From: Basidiobolus meristosporus CBS 931.73 | Taxonomy: Eukaryota > Basidiobolomycota > Basidiobolomycetes > Basidiobolales > Basidiobolaceae | Reading direction: 5' to 3' | DNA: 37,583 nucleotides | Assembly: GCA_002104905.1 (NCBI GenBank) | Contig: MCFE01000772.1 | Coordinates: 1 to 37,583, forward strand | In this document: positions 9,241 to 18,892 of the stretch, piece after piece | Layout: each line of letters begins with the position of its first letter | Position numbering within the stretch: position 1 is the stretch's first letter | Notes under the pieces: generated by a model | Database searches by the model: none | What the model saw: only the letters and a program-made list of their open reading frames with translations | Told to the model about the DNA's origin: nothing | Made by a program: the position numbers and the translations under genes

Positions 9241-9841
9241 CACAGGTGGATCCAATCCAGATCAGCCATCAAAATCCCATCAGGAGACCGCTATAATACC
9301 AGCAGCTTGGAATTGATGACCATATAAACAATCTTATGACAGGATCATAACGGTGTTTGGCTTATTTTACAGCCAAATAAAGTTGAAAAACATAACAGTG
9401 TTTGTACAATGTTTTACTAAGGGTGGGATGGCATTGTCATGGTCTTAGTGCACACTACAACCGTTTGCGTGAATCTAACCAGCCAGTACATCAATTGCTT
9501 TATATGACAAGGAACTTGATAGTGATTTGACAGCCTCTTTGCAAGCCTCTGATGGCTTTATCATGGCAGTACAGTGACCTACAGCTAGTTCTGTATAACA
9601 CTATCATACAATTTACCAAGTGGTATTTCCTTTTTCACCCTCCCCTTGTGCAATTCATATATTCCACTGTATATTCACCCCTCTTTATTTTCCTACTCAC
9701 TAGTACCTTGGGTATTCCATATATGAATCAAATGAAACAATACTATGGCCTCCTGCTTATTGACCTCTACAAATGTGCACACCTGCCGCAATCAACATAC
9801 TTCTATTACATCAACTTTATGGCCTTTTAGTGTGATACTGG
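9241..9841 (-). pseudogene. Decayed tail of an inverted Tnp2-like transposase
   Basis: If the solo LTR at 9847-10374 is removed, the minus strand runs on from the C-terminal transposase fragment at 10.4-11.2 kb into this stretch. Short coherent runs (such as GGHSIVSFDSYMEYPRYW near 9720) suggest former coding sequence, but no motif of the family is certain. Confidence 0.35.
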
Positions 9842-9846
9842 CAAAG

Positions 9847-10374
9847 TGTTATGAATAGACACATGGCAGGAGAGTAGGGCTAGGCAAGGCAGGACCAGGA
9901 AAGGACTTAGGTGTGGATCAACAAGGCAAGGCGGATTTCCAAGGCAAGGCTGTTTATTCAAGACCTGTGTTTATCAGACTGAGGTATACATAAGGGGGGA
10001 TAGGACTATGTATACTTTCTGGCAATATGGATGCCAAGAGATATTGGCTAATACTGATGGGGTTCTGGGGTGAGGCACAGTAAGTGTGCAACAATAGAAT
10101 ATACTAAAGAACAGACTGGAATATCACATAGAGATATGTCAGGGGTCAGCTGATAATGTGACTAGGTCATGTGACATGTAGTTACCATATATGGCATGGG
10201 ACTACATAAATTCAAATGGGAAGCTTCCATAGAATGTTCTGTTGTGTAACATTGACTTGGAGCTTTCAAGAAGTTGCTAGAGTGTAGTAGAACTCTCTGG
10301 AAGGAACTGGGATTTCTTCACTGACTTGATTTGGCTAGATAATTGGAGAACAGGAATGTCATGTGATCATGACA
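9847..10374. mobile_element. Solo LTR with perfect 5-bp target-site duplication
   Basis: A 528-bp unit begins TGTTATGAATAGACACATGG and ends CATGTGATCATGACA. It is flanked on both sides by CAAAG (9842-9846 and 10375-10379). TG...CA ends plus an exact 5-bp duplication are typical of an LTR retrotransposon reduced to one LTR. No coding sequence. Several AGGCAAGGC copies occur at about 9915-9985, and ACCATATATGGCATGG near 10184 resembles a stretch in the LTR-like region at 19.67 kb. It splits the transposase pseudogene, so it is younger than it. Confidence 0.9.
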
Positions 10375-10379
10375 CAAAG

Positions 10380-11245
10380 TTGCCATATACCTTGTATTGC
10401 TGGCAGCATATACATCTTGTAAACATATGCTTAGTTGCTGCCATTGCTTCCATAATATGGTTCCATACCTCCTAAATATCCACAAAGAGCTCTCTGGTAT
10501 TTGGCCAATATATTCCTTCTCCCTGCTGGATTCTAGTCCCTTTTATAGGTGTGTTCTGGCTCTTGTTTGTGTGAGTTCCACAATGAATGGTGTAGAAATT
10601 GGCTGTGACAAAGAGAAATCTGGCATACCTTGGTAGAGTTTTCCTAATAAGAATTAGCTGTATGTTGCACCCAACCCAACTTTGCATTACTTAACTAATT
10701 ACCCATGCATTGAGGCTGCTTAGCTTCTTAATGCCATAGGCATAGGTGTCTGCATGTGCACATTTGTCCTCAGTACCTTACAACTCTTGCTGGCTGTCCT
10801 CCATGTACCAACTCATCACATCCATGACAGACTGAAAGGTAACATTCTTGATGAGATTGGGATATGGTAGTACCTGCAACTTGGCTTATCTTCCTATCTC
10901 CCCACACATCTGCTCTACAGGTAACTCCCAACAGGTGAAGCAAGATCCAATACTCTCAACACACTCAGTAAGATGGAGTAGCAAATGGATACAGTAGCAG
11001 CAGAGATGTACACATTTGGCTTTATGCTTGTAGTATACCCATTCAAATCCCATCACAAACTCTTCATGCAGAAGCTATAGATGCGTCAAGTTGGCATTGG
11101 TGATCTGCTTCTGGATAAATATTCCTACAATGTTCAAATGTGACTCCCAATGCTTCCAATGTACTCTTGGTAGAAATGTATTCAGAAGGCCACTGGAATA
11201 AATACATATCCAGTTCATCCAGTCCTCACACTTGTATTGTACATA
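10380..11245 (-). pseudogene. Tnp2-like transposase, C-terminal fragment (inverted copy)
   Basis: The minus strand reads CEDWMNWICIYSSGLLNTFL at about 11227-11170, then HWKHWESHLNIV, then (one stop later) EEFVMGFEWVYYKHKAKC near 11066-11010 and HLLLHLTECVESIGSC. It ends in ELPVEQMCGEIGR at about 10930-10890. This order matches the C-terminal half of Tnp2/CACTA-like transposases: a WxxW block, a YxxH stretch, then a helical LLHL run and a P-x-E-x2-CG motif. It is in the opposite orientation to the transposase at 8.5-9.2 kb and overlaps it in content (the EDW block). The copia LTR at 11246 cuts it upstream. Confidence 0.65.
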
Positions 11246-11594
11246 TGTTGTAAAAATTTGAGTTTCCACCAAAATATTCACCTAACTTAGTCACTTAGAT
11301 CATCACCTTCAAATCCTAGAGAATACTGACCAAATTCCTTGTTGGGATTTACTTAGAATATTTTCACCAAAATACCAGGTACCCAGAACATGAAAATTCT
11401 CAAAGTTGTCCAAACAGCCCCAAACTTTGCACACATGTTCTTGGGACCTTCCTTAACCTATTCTACGTGTTTGTAATGCCAAGACCAGGTAAAAGTATAA
11501 ATACTACTTTTACATTCAATAAATCATTAAGTGAAAACCACATAATCTACTTGTTCTCCAAATCACTTCCAATATCTCCAAGACTCTTACAACA
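11246..11594 (+). repeat. 5' LTR of copia family I
   Basis: 349 bp, TGTTGTAAAAATTTGAG to CTCTTACAACA. TATAAATACTACTTTTAC near 11506 looks like the promoter TATA, and TTCAATAAATC near 11515 like the polyadenylation signal. The first base follows directly on the Tnp2-like pseudogene. Confidence 0.95.
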
Positions 11595-11610
11595 GGTTAT
11601 GAGCCCTGAG
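11595..11610 (+). other. Primer-binding site matching initiator tRNA-Met anticodon loop
   Basis: GGTTATGAGCCCTGAG immediately follows the LTR. Its complement, CTCAGGGCTCATAACC, is the anticodon stem-loop of fungal initiator tRNA-Met (CAT anticodon). This half-tRNA priming is known for Drosophila copia and yeast Ty5. The ATG inside it (11599) is in frame with gag. Confidence 0.8.
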
Positions 11611-12430
11611 CTGTCACTCTCTGCAATGTCTACTACTGCTACTACTGGGATTTTTCCCTCTGCTGGAAAGTTGGATGGATCTAACTACCAAGTGTGGAAG
11701 GTGAAGATGAAGATGCTGCTACAAGAAAGAGGCCTTTGGGATATTGTCATGGGAGAAGAATGCCCTCCTAAAAACATGGGAGAGGAAGCCTTAAAGTACC
11801 AGAAGAAAGAACAAGGTGCCTTTAACTGCATTTGCCTTAATGTCAAGGACAAATTGCTAATTCAATGCTCAAGAGCAAAAACGGCAAAGAATGCCTGAAG
11901 GCATTAGAGGACACCTACCATTCATGTTCAGCTGCCAAGAAAATGTATCTGAGATGAAAATTCTTTACTACAAAGATGCTGCCAGGAGAAGAAATGAAAA
12001 ATCTAATTAACAGAATTACCCTGCTGGTAGATGAGATGGAATCTGTGGGTGTACCAACTACTGGTGAGGATGTGATAGTTACCATCCTGAATAGCCTGAC
12101 AGACAAGTTTCAAGGCCTTGTATCAGCCCTAGAGTCCAGAATTGAAGATTTGATCTTAAATTACGTATATGGAGGGCTCCTAGATGAAGAATTAAGAAAA
12201 TCAAGCGCAAATCCAAAGGAAGAAGAAAATGCTTTAATAAGCAATGATAACCAACAAAGGAGGTACCCAAGACCCTACAAAGGCAACAGCAACCTGTTTT
12301 GTAACTACTGCAAAAGGAAAGGACACACATCAGACCAGTGTCTCAGAAAGAAAGATAATCAGCAAAAGAAGCCTGAATATGGAAATGCTGCAACAACTGA
12401 AGATAGACTATTCATATCTGCACTAAATAT
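11599..12430 (+). pseudogene. gag: Copia gag
   Basis: From ATG 11599 (inside the primer site) the frame reads MSPELSLSAMSTTATTG, then the typical copia gag start KLDGSNYQVWKVKMKMLL. A frameshift near 11880 (after CSRAK) and a TGA at 11954 break it. The frame resumes with LPGEEMKNLINRITLLVDEM and LNSLTDKFQGLVSALES. A CCHC knuckle CNYCKRKGHTSDQC at about 12298-12340 marks the nucleocapsid end. The protein would form the virus-like particle. It is non-functional as it stands. Confidence 0.9.
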
Positions 12431-13973
12431 GACCACAAACAAGGATTCTCAGACGTGGTATATTGACTCTGGAGCTTCTCAACACTTTACACACCAAAAA
12501 GAACTTTTTACCCAATATCAAGAAATTCCAATTAAGAAAGTTTTCATGGGTGACAATAGAACACTTGATGCAGTGGGAGAAGGAACTATCCAAGTAAACC
12601 TTAGAAGCAGTGAAGGAAGCCATACACTGACCTTTAAAGAAGTACTCTATGTACCAGAAATAGCCAAGAACCTACTATCTGTAAGCAAGGCCACAGCAGA
12701 AGGACTCAGTTTCAGTTTTGACAATTCTGGATGCAGGATCACTGATCAAAATGGTGCACATATTGCTTCAGGCATCAGAGATCAGAATCTATACAAGTTG
12801 ACTTATATTCCATCATATCTGGAAGCCAATATAAGTAACTTAAATGAAGAAACACCAATGCTTTGGCACAGGAGATTTGGACACATCAATTTTGATTATT
12901 TGCATAAAATGATCAAAGATCAGCTAATTTCTGGAGTGAAAATTGATCCCCCAGCTAATTTGGAGCACTGTGAAACCTGCATATATGGAAACAAGCCAGA
13001 CAACTGTTCAAGAGCTCTGGGTTAATCAAAATTAAGGAAAAATTAGATCTAATTCACTCAGATCTGTGTGGACCTATGCAAAATTTATCCTAAGGTGGGA
13101 TGAAGTATTTGATCACTTTTATTGATGATTATACAAGATACACATGGGTCTACTTCATGGAGAGGAAAGAAGAAGCTCTGTCTAAGTTCTGGGAGTTTAA
13201 AGCCATGGTGGAGAGAGAAACTGGTCAAAAAATCTAGAACATACACTCTGACAATGGTGGAGAATATACTTCAAAACTCTTCATCCACTTCTGCAAAATT
13301 CACGGGATAAAGCAAGAAACTACTGTACCATACTCCCCACAGCAAAATGGAGTAGCAGAACAAGCTAACAGATCAATAATTGATATGGCAAGATCTATGA
13401 TCCATGATCAAAAATTATCCTATGATTTTTGGGCGGAATCAGTTGCCACTGCTGTATATCTTAAAAATAGGAGTTATAGCAGAATACTTTGTGATTCTAC
13501 TCCATTTGAAGCATGGTATGGATACAAACCAAGTGCAGAACATCTAAGAATATTTGGGTGTACAGCATATGCCAAAAAACTGGCCGGAAATCAGTCAAAA
13601 TTTGAGCCAAAAAGTGTAAAATACATATTTTTGGGCTACTGCAATGAGAGTAAGACATACAGACTCTACAATACCAAAGCAAAGAAGCTGATCAAGTCCA
13701 GGGATGTGTTGTTTGATGAAAATTCAAAATTTTCACAAAAAATGACATCAGATGATGACAAAAATCTGATCACAAGTCCACCAATTGTCAGGATTGAATC
13801 AGAGCAAAACAATTAAATTTTTCAATCCAGAGGACTCTACAACCGTGGATCAGCCAGAATCAGTGCCCAGGTATATCCCCAAAGTGATCATTCCAGTATC
13901 AAATGCCCAGAGATCCAATTGGACAAGAAATAGCCCAAATTACTATATTAATGTGGGTACAAACTTAGCCTAT
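12431..13973 (+). pseudogene. pol: Copia protease and integrase
   Basis: Protease active site WYIDSGASQHFT at about 12458-12495, then GAG-pre-integrase with WHRRFGHINF and CETCIYG (HHCC zinc-binding, about 12865-12990). A one-base shift near 12990-13020 moves the frame. Integrase follows with all three acidic residues in context: HSDLCGPM (about 13057), HSDNGGEY (about 13240) and QQNGVAEQANR (about 13340). Stops at about 13090 and 13235 interrupt it. The frame then stays open to 13814 (IFGCTAYAKKL, YIFLGYC) and shifts again near 13790. Confidence 0.9.
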
Positions 13974-14133
13974 GCCTATTCAGTCCATATTGATAAGCCC
14001 CAGACTGTAAAAGAGGCCCTAAATAGCCCTCTTACAAGGTTTTGGAGATCTGCAATGACTGAGGAATATAAGGCCCTGACAGAAAATCAAACTTGGGACT
14101 TAGTCATATTACCAATCAACCAAAAATCAATTG
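13974..14133 (+). repeat. 160-bp direct repeat, first copy
   Basis: Encodes AYSVHIDKPQTVKEALNS through ALTENQTWDLV to INQKSI, the start of reverse transcriptase. The same 160 bp recur at 15161-15320 with about 8 differences by residue. Its last five bases, AATTG, are shared with the inverted arm that follows. Confidence 0.9.
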
Positions 14134-15160
14134 CTCCTTTACAGTAAAGAAAGGTGTATCCTGTGGTGGATCTTCTGTCTTCCAAATTTTGTCCCCAATC
14201 AGCATCAGAGTATCCCACAAGATCCTGTTCTGAATCCTTATAAGTGTATCTTAAGCAAATATCAGCAGTTCCTTTTAGGTATCTAAAAATCCGCTAAACT
14301 GCTGCAATATGATCAGATCCATAGTTCTGATTATGTTGGCTGACAACTCCCACTGAATATGAGATATCTGGACATGTTCCAAGCATAGTATACATCAGAC
14401 TGCTGAACATAGATTGATAAGGAAAGTCAGGGCTTTCAGATGGCACCATGCTCTCTTGATTTGGTTGAGTTTTGACCAAGTTAAGGTTTGTCTCCATTGG
14501 GGTAACTGCCGGTTTACAGTCTTCCATTTTGTACTTCTTTAGTATATCTTGAATATACTTGGATTGGCTTAGGGTAATAGTCTGGGTACTTCTGTCTATG
14601 GAGAACTTAATCCCTAAGTAGTAACTAAGTCCTCCTAGATTGGACATCTTGAACTCCTTAGATAGGCTGGATTTAGTCTCTTCCAATGTTGCTAGATTAT
14701 TGGCAGCTATAATAAGATCATCCACATATAGAGCTAATAGAACTGGATTTGCTCTATCTGGCTTATAATATATACTATAGTCAGCATTACTCCTTTTGAA
14801 ACTCAAAGATTCCAAATAAGAATCTATCTTGCAATTCCAGGCTATTGGTGATTGTTTGAGACCATATAGTGACTTTTTAAGCTTGCAGACCAAATGGGGG
14901 TTATCTTGGTCAACAAACCCATCAGGCTGCTGCATATACACATTCTCATCAAGCTCTCCATTCAAAAATGCAGTTTTTACATCCATTTGATGAATAAAAA
15001 ACTTATATTTGGCTGCAACAGCCAATATTAATCTGATGGAATTAAACTCGGCTATTGGTGCAAAGGTCTCAGTATAGTCAAGTCCTTATGTTTGAGAGTA
15101 TCCTTTGGCTACAAGCCTTGCTTTGTATCTTTCAGTTGTGCCATCAGCCTTGTATTTTGT
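14129..15160 (-). pseudogene. pol: Inverted arm: copia RT and start of RNase H in reverse
   Basis: 1032 bp that are the reverse complement of 15341-16372, with no net length difference. The minus strand encodes open reverse transcriptase from about 15025 to 14294: [20 protein letters not shown], the YGLKQSP motif, [12 protein letters not shown] (active site at about 14725-14740), then PYQSMFSSLMYTMLGT and IAAV, ending in a stop in the RNase H approach. At least a dozen residues differ from the other arm (for example AWN against ARN, CKLKK against CKCKK), so the two have evolved separately or came from two parent copies. Confidence 0.95.
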
Positions 15161-15320
15161 GCCTATTCAGTCCATATTGATGAACCCCAGACTGTAAAAG
15201 AGGCCCTAAATAGCTCTCAGACAAGGTTTTGGAGATCTGCAATGACTGAGGAATATCAGGCCCTGATGGAAAATCAAACTTGGGACTTAGTCAAATTACC
15301 AATCAACCAAAAATCAATTG
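15161..15320 (+). repeat. 160-bp direct repeat, second copy
   Basis: Repeats 13974-14133. It begins at GCCTATTCAGTCC directly after the inverted arm ends in TTTTGT (15155-15160). Together the two junctions define the rearrangement. Confidence 0.9.
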
Positions 15321-16753
15321 GATGCAGATGGGTCTTCAAGACAAAATTCAAGGCTGATGGCACAACTGAAAGATACAAAGCAAGACTTGTAGCCAAAGGA
15401 TACTCTCAAGCAAAAGGACTTGACTATACTGAGACCTTTGCATCAGTAGCCAAGTTTAATTCCATCAGATAAATATTGGCTATTGCAGCCAAATATAAGT
15501 TTATTATTCATCAAATGGATGTAAAAACTGCATTTTTGAATGGAGAACTTGATGAGGACGTGTATATGGACCAGCCTGATGGGTTTGTTGACCAAGATAA
15601 CCCCCATTTGGTCTGCAAGTGTAAAAAGTCACTATATGGTCTCAAACAATCACCAAGAGCCCGGAATTGCAAGATAGATTCTTATTTGGAATCTTTGAGT
15701 TTCAAAAGGAGTAATGCTGACTATAGTATATACCATAAGCCAGATAGAGCAAATCCAGTTCTATTAGCTCTATATGTGGATGATCTTATTATAGCTGCCA
15801 ATAATCTAGCAACATTGGAAGAGACTAAATCCAGCCTATCTAAGGAGTTCAAGATGTCCAATCTAGGAGGACTTAGTTACTACTTAGGGATTAAGTTCTC
15901 CATAGACAGAAGTACCCAGACTATTACCCTAAGCCAATCCAAGTATATTCAAGATATACTAAAGAAGTACAAAATGGAAGACTGTAAACCGGCAGCTACC
16001 CCAATGGAGACAAACCTTAACTTGGTCAAAACTCAACCAAATCAAGAGAGCATGGTGCCATCTGAAAGCCCTGACTTTCCTTATCAATCTATGGCTGGCA
16101 GTCTGATGTATATCATGCTTGGAGCACATCCAGATATCTCATATTCAGTGGGAGTTGTCTGCCAACATAATCAGAACTATGGATCTGATCATATTGCAGC
16201 AGTTAAGCGGATTTTTAGATACCTAAAAGGAACTGCTGATATTTGCTTAAGATACACTTATAAGGACTCAGAACAAGATCTTGTGGGATACTCTGATACA
16301 GATTGGGGACAAAATTTAGAAGACAGAAGATCCACCACAGGATACACCTTTCTTTACTGTAAAGGAGCAATTTCATGGAATTAAAGAAAGCAACCAACCG
16401 TAGCACTTTCCACCACAGAGGCAGAGTATAAGGCAGCCTGTGAAGCTACAAAACAAGCAATGTGGTTAAGAAAGCTGTTTACAGATTTAGGCCTATGTCA
16501 AAAAACACCTATTACTTTATTTCAAGATACTCAAGGATGTATACAATTAGGTAGAAATCCAACTTTTCATGCTAGAACCAAGCACATAGATATTAAACAT
16601 CATTTCATACGTGAAGCTATAGAGAATAACTTAGTTAGCTTAGTTTACTGTCCTATAGATGAAATGATTGCAGACATGGTTACCAAACCATTAGCTAGAG
16701 ACAAGTTTGAATATATTAGGTCAAAATTAGGACTAGTCAGTATGAGCATTTAG
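15161..16753 (+). pseudogene. pol: Copia RT-RNase H, forward copy
   Basis: One frame with in-frame stops at 15470-15472 (TAA) and 16381-16383 (TAA). It opens with the second 160-bp repeat (15161-15320), then KARLVAKGYSQAKGLDYTET and [20 protein letters not shown]. The YVDD active site is at about 15770-15785, and [27 protein letters not shown] and RNase H follow ([19 protein letters not shown] at about 16290-16345, STTEAEYKAAC at about 16410-16440, TKHIDIKHHFIREA at about 16578-16620). It ends at TAG 16751 just before the polypurine tract. Confidence 0.95.
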
Positions 16754-16764
16754 CTGAGTGGGAG
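16754..16764 (+). other. Polypurine tract of copia family I
   Basis: CTGAGTGGGAG directly precedes the 3' LTR. It is the expected plus-strand primer for this family; the same position in the minus copy at 6920 reads CTGAGTAGGAG. Confidence 0.75.
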
Positions 16765-17113
16765 TGTTGTAAAAATTTGCATTTCCATCTAAATATTCAC
16801 ATAACTTAGTCACTTAGATCATTACCTTCAAATCCTAGAGAATACTGACCAAATTCCTTGTTGGGATTTACTTAGAATATTTTCACCAAAATACCAGGTA
16901 CCCAGAACATGAAAATTCTCAAAGTTGTCCAAACAGCCCCAAACTTTGCACACATGTTCTTGGGACCTTCCTTAACCTATTCTACGTGTTTGTAATGCCA
17001 AGACCAGGTAAAAGTATAAATACTACTTTTACATTCAATAAATCATTAAGTAAAAACCACATAATATACTTGTCCTCCCAGTCACTTCCAATATCTCCAA
17101 GACTCTTACAACA
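16765..17113 (+). repeat. 3' LTR of copia family I
   Basis: 349 bp, TGTTGTAAAAATTTGCAT to CTCTTACAACA. By eye about 11 differences from the 5' LTR, clustered near the two ends. Confidence 0.95.
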
Positions 17114-17396
17114 AATACTTACCTAGCTTAGTTACTTTGATCATCATCTACTAGTCTTAGAGAATACTGGACAGATTCCAGGTACCCAGAACATGTAAAT
17201 TTGTAAGATTATTCAAACAGCCCCAAGCTTTGCACACATGTTCTTGGGACCTTCATAGGCATATTCTATGTGTTTATTTTGCCAAGACCAAGTAAAAGTA
17301 AAAATGCCACTTTTATTTTCAGTAAATTATACTGTGAAAACCCCATAATCTACTTGCTCACCAAATCACTCCCAATATCTCCAAGACTCTTCAAAA
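17114..17396 (+). repeat. Older copia family I LTR, 5' end missing
   Basis: Starts at AATACTTACCTAGCTTAG, matching the LTR from about base 29 on. It continues through CAGGTACCCAGAACATG, CAAACAGCCCCAAGC and CCAATATCTCCAAGACTCTTC and ends without the terminal ACAACA. It is more diverged than the LTR it abuts. Confidence 0.8.
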
Positions 17397-17499
17397 TGTA
17401 TCCAAGAGACCCTAAAGCTTGCGCACAATCCTCAAGATCCTGTTTAAAGCATTTGTATTCATATGCATACAAAGCTTGCAGGAAATTTCTGGAACTCTA
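17397..17499. other. No recognisable feature
   Basis: About 100 bp between the old LTR and the DDE transposon. Nothing recognised. Confidence 0.5.
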
Positions 17500-17639
17500 T
17501 GGCACTATCTGGCACTATAATTTCTACCATAATGCCAATGGTAAGATATAGTTACTGGTAGTTTTACTCAATCTTACTTATGTTGCTCAGAATAGTGCTT
17601 TTCTTGCTGTATTTGCTCTTCATAATGCTCCATAAGCAT

Positions 17640-18070
17640 TTCTCTAAGTGGATGTCATCTTGAATGAATATACTGTGCATTGATAAGTATCCTATCCTAT
17701 ATATGCAAAGTCTGCCATATAGTTCTCCCCTCTACTGAGCTCTGGACAATTCTCTACCCAGAGTTCCTTGTTATGCCTACTTTCAGCAAAGAGCCCACTC
17801 AACCAGATGATGTTACCCTCAATGTCAGACAGTGCTTGAAACTTCACACAGTGTGCCTTGTACTTGCCAGAATAAAAGTGCCTCTGCCCTTTAGAAGGTC
17901 TGTAATCCTGAATGGGAAGGTATCTAAAAGACTCCTTATATGGAACCTGTTGCTGAACACTCTTGGATATGGAAGTCTATTAGAGCTTCTGAACCTAGTA
18001 TTCCAAGCTTGCTCTAAGTCATTCATACTCTCTGCAAGGTGTTTCTTCATTGCTGTCAGCTGGGAGTGAA
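17640..18070 (-). pseudogene. DDE_Tnp_4-like transposase fragment
   Basis: The minus strand carries one coherent stretch from about 17945 to 17720: LPIQDYRPSKGQRHFYSGK, then YKAHCVKFQALSDIEGNIIW, then LSGLFAESRHNKEL. This resembles the core of Harbinger/DDE_Tnp_4 transposases (D-x-RPS...FYSGKxxxHxVK...G-x-I...LSGxFxGSxHD). The second acidic position of the motif is Asn (RHNK). The upstream half is broken by many stops. It cannot be active. Confidence 0.6.
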
Positions 18071-18510
18071 AGCTTCTAGGACTTTTGTTGACATGGATGG
18101 TGGGATAAAAGCTTGTAAGGCAATAGTTCTTGTAATAGCAGAAAAACTTAACAAGGGATCTCCTTGAGTAGATTGAGGTAGATGGTCCACAGTGTTTGGT
18201 ATAGATATCCTCTGGAGTGCAAAAAGGAAATCCAGTGGTAGTGATGGGATTGATGAGAAAAGTCCATTCAGATGAGTAAGTCATATTAAGATTGGTAGGT
18301 GATTGGGCTGAGGTGATTCAAATTGCTTTGGCACAATCAGCTTTATTCATCTAATTTTCCATGCATTATGATTAAATCTCCATCAATTACCATGTATCCC
18401 ATCATTATGTTGCAAAAATTATCCTCAAACAATGACTTGGTATTTTGATTGACGCTTTACTCACAAGTCTATAATCAAACTGGATATCTGCAATTGATGG
18501 GATCCAAGAT

Positions 18511-18699
18511 GTGTTAATGCAATCCAAGATGCATCATGCACAATATATGGATATCAACAATGAGCTGAGAGTAAGGGGATTTGATGAGGAAGCCATGCAG
18601 GAACAATTTTGCATGCAGTTTGCTCAGTACAGGCTGGATGGGTTTGTTTATACCTTGACTTTGGGAACCAAAGAGATTTTGAATGAGTTTTTGCCTTAA
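18511..18699 (+). CDS. Short open frame on the opposite strand of the DDE transposon
   Basis: From ATG-containing sequence near 18530 to TAA at about 18697 the plus strand reads HHAQYMDINNELRVRGFDEE, then AMQEQFCMQFAQYRLDGF and TKEILNEFLP. The composition looks like real protein. Harbinger elements carry a second gene, often Myb-like, but I see no Myb signature. Unknown; it may equally be chance. Confidence 0.3.
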   Translation: MLMQSKMHHAQYMDINNELRVRGFDEEAMQEQFCMQFAQYRLDGFVYTLTLGTKEILNEFLP

Positions 18700-18743
18700 A
18701 TGACTAATAGACTTGTTCTGTTGGATAGTGCCATATAGTGCCA

Positions 18744-18892
18744 GTGATTGCCGCACTTCTTCCAGAGCTGTGCCCAAGAAAATGCAATTGATTATCTCAA
18801 GGATATATTGCAAAAATGAGGTCCTGGACCTTGCAGCTAAAATTGAAAACCAGGACACATGGAAACCTGGAGTGAGCAATGGCATAAGGCCC
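18744..18892 (+). pseudogene. ORFB C-terminal motif, third copy
   Basis: The plus strand reads SRAVPKKMQLIISRIYCKNE, then VLDLAAKIENQDTWKPGVS. The first part aligns with SRAVLKKMHLNIARIYCKDW at the C-terminal end of ORFB copy 1 (about 3780-3720). This piece lies directly after the right end of the DDE transposon. Confidence 0.55.

Larger units (their letters stand above)
11246..17113 (+). mobile_element. Ty1/copia retrotransposon, family I, complete but rearranged
   Basis: LTR (11246-11594), primer site, gag, protease, integrase, an inverted and then a direct copy of RT-RNase H, polypurine tract and LTR (16765-17113). By eye about 11 of 349 positions differ between the two LTRs (about 3%). 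The 5-bp flanks (ACATA and AATAC) do not match, so the right flank may have been changed by recombination with the older LTR it abuts. Length 5868 bp, of which 1192 bp (inverted arm plus second 160-bp repeat) are the rearrangement. Confidence 0.95.
17500..18743. mobile_element. DDE transposon with doubled GGCACTAT terminal motifs
   Basis: Left end TGGCACTATCTGGCACTATA (17500-17519) and right end ATAGTGCCATATAGTGCCA (18725-18743) are inverted copies of a doubled TGGCACTAT unit, 1244 bp apart. Between them the minus strand encodes a transposase-like fragment. Flanking trinucleotides (CTA, GTG) do not match, so no target duplication is claimed. It is probably a decayed PIF/Harbinger-type element. 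Confidence 0.55.

Noticed and set aside
9915-9985. AGGCAAGGC repeats as an independent minisatellite
   Set aside because: Four imperfect copies within the solo LTR; too few and too short to be called apart from the LTR.
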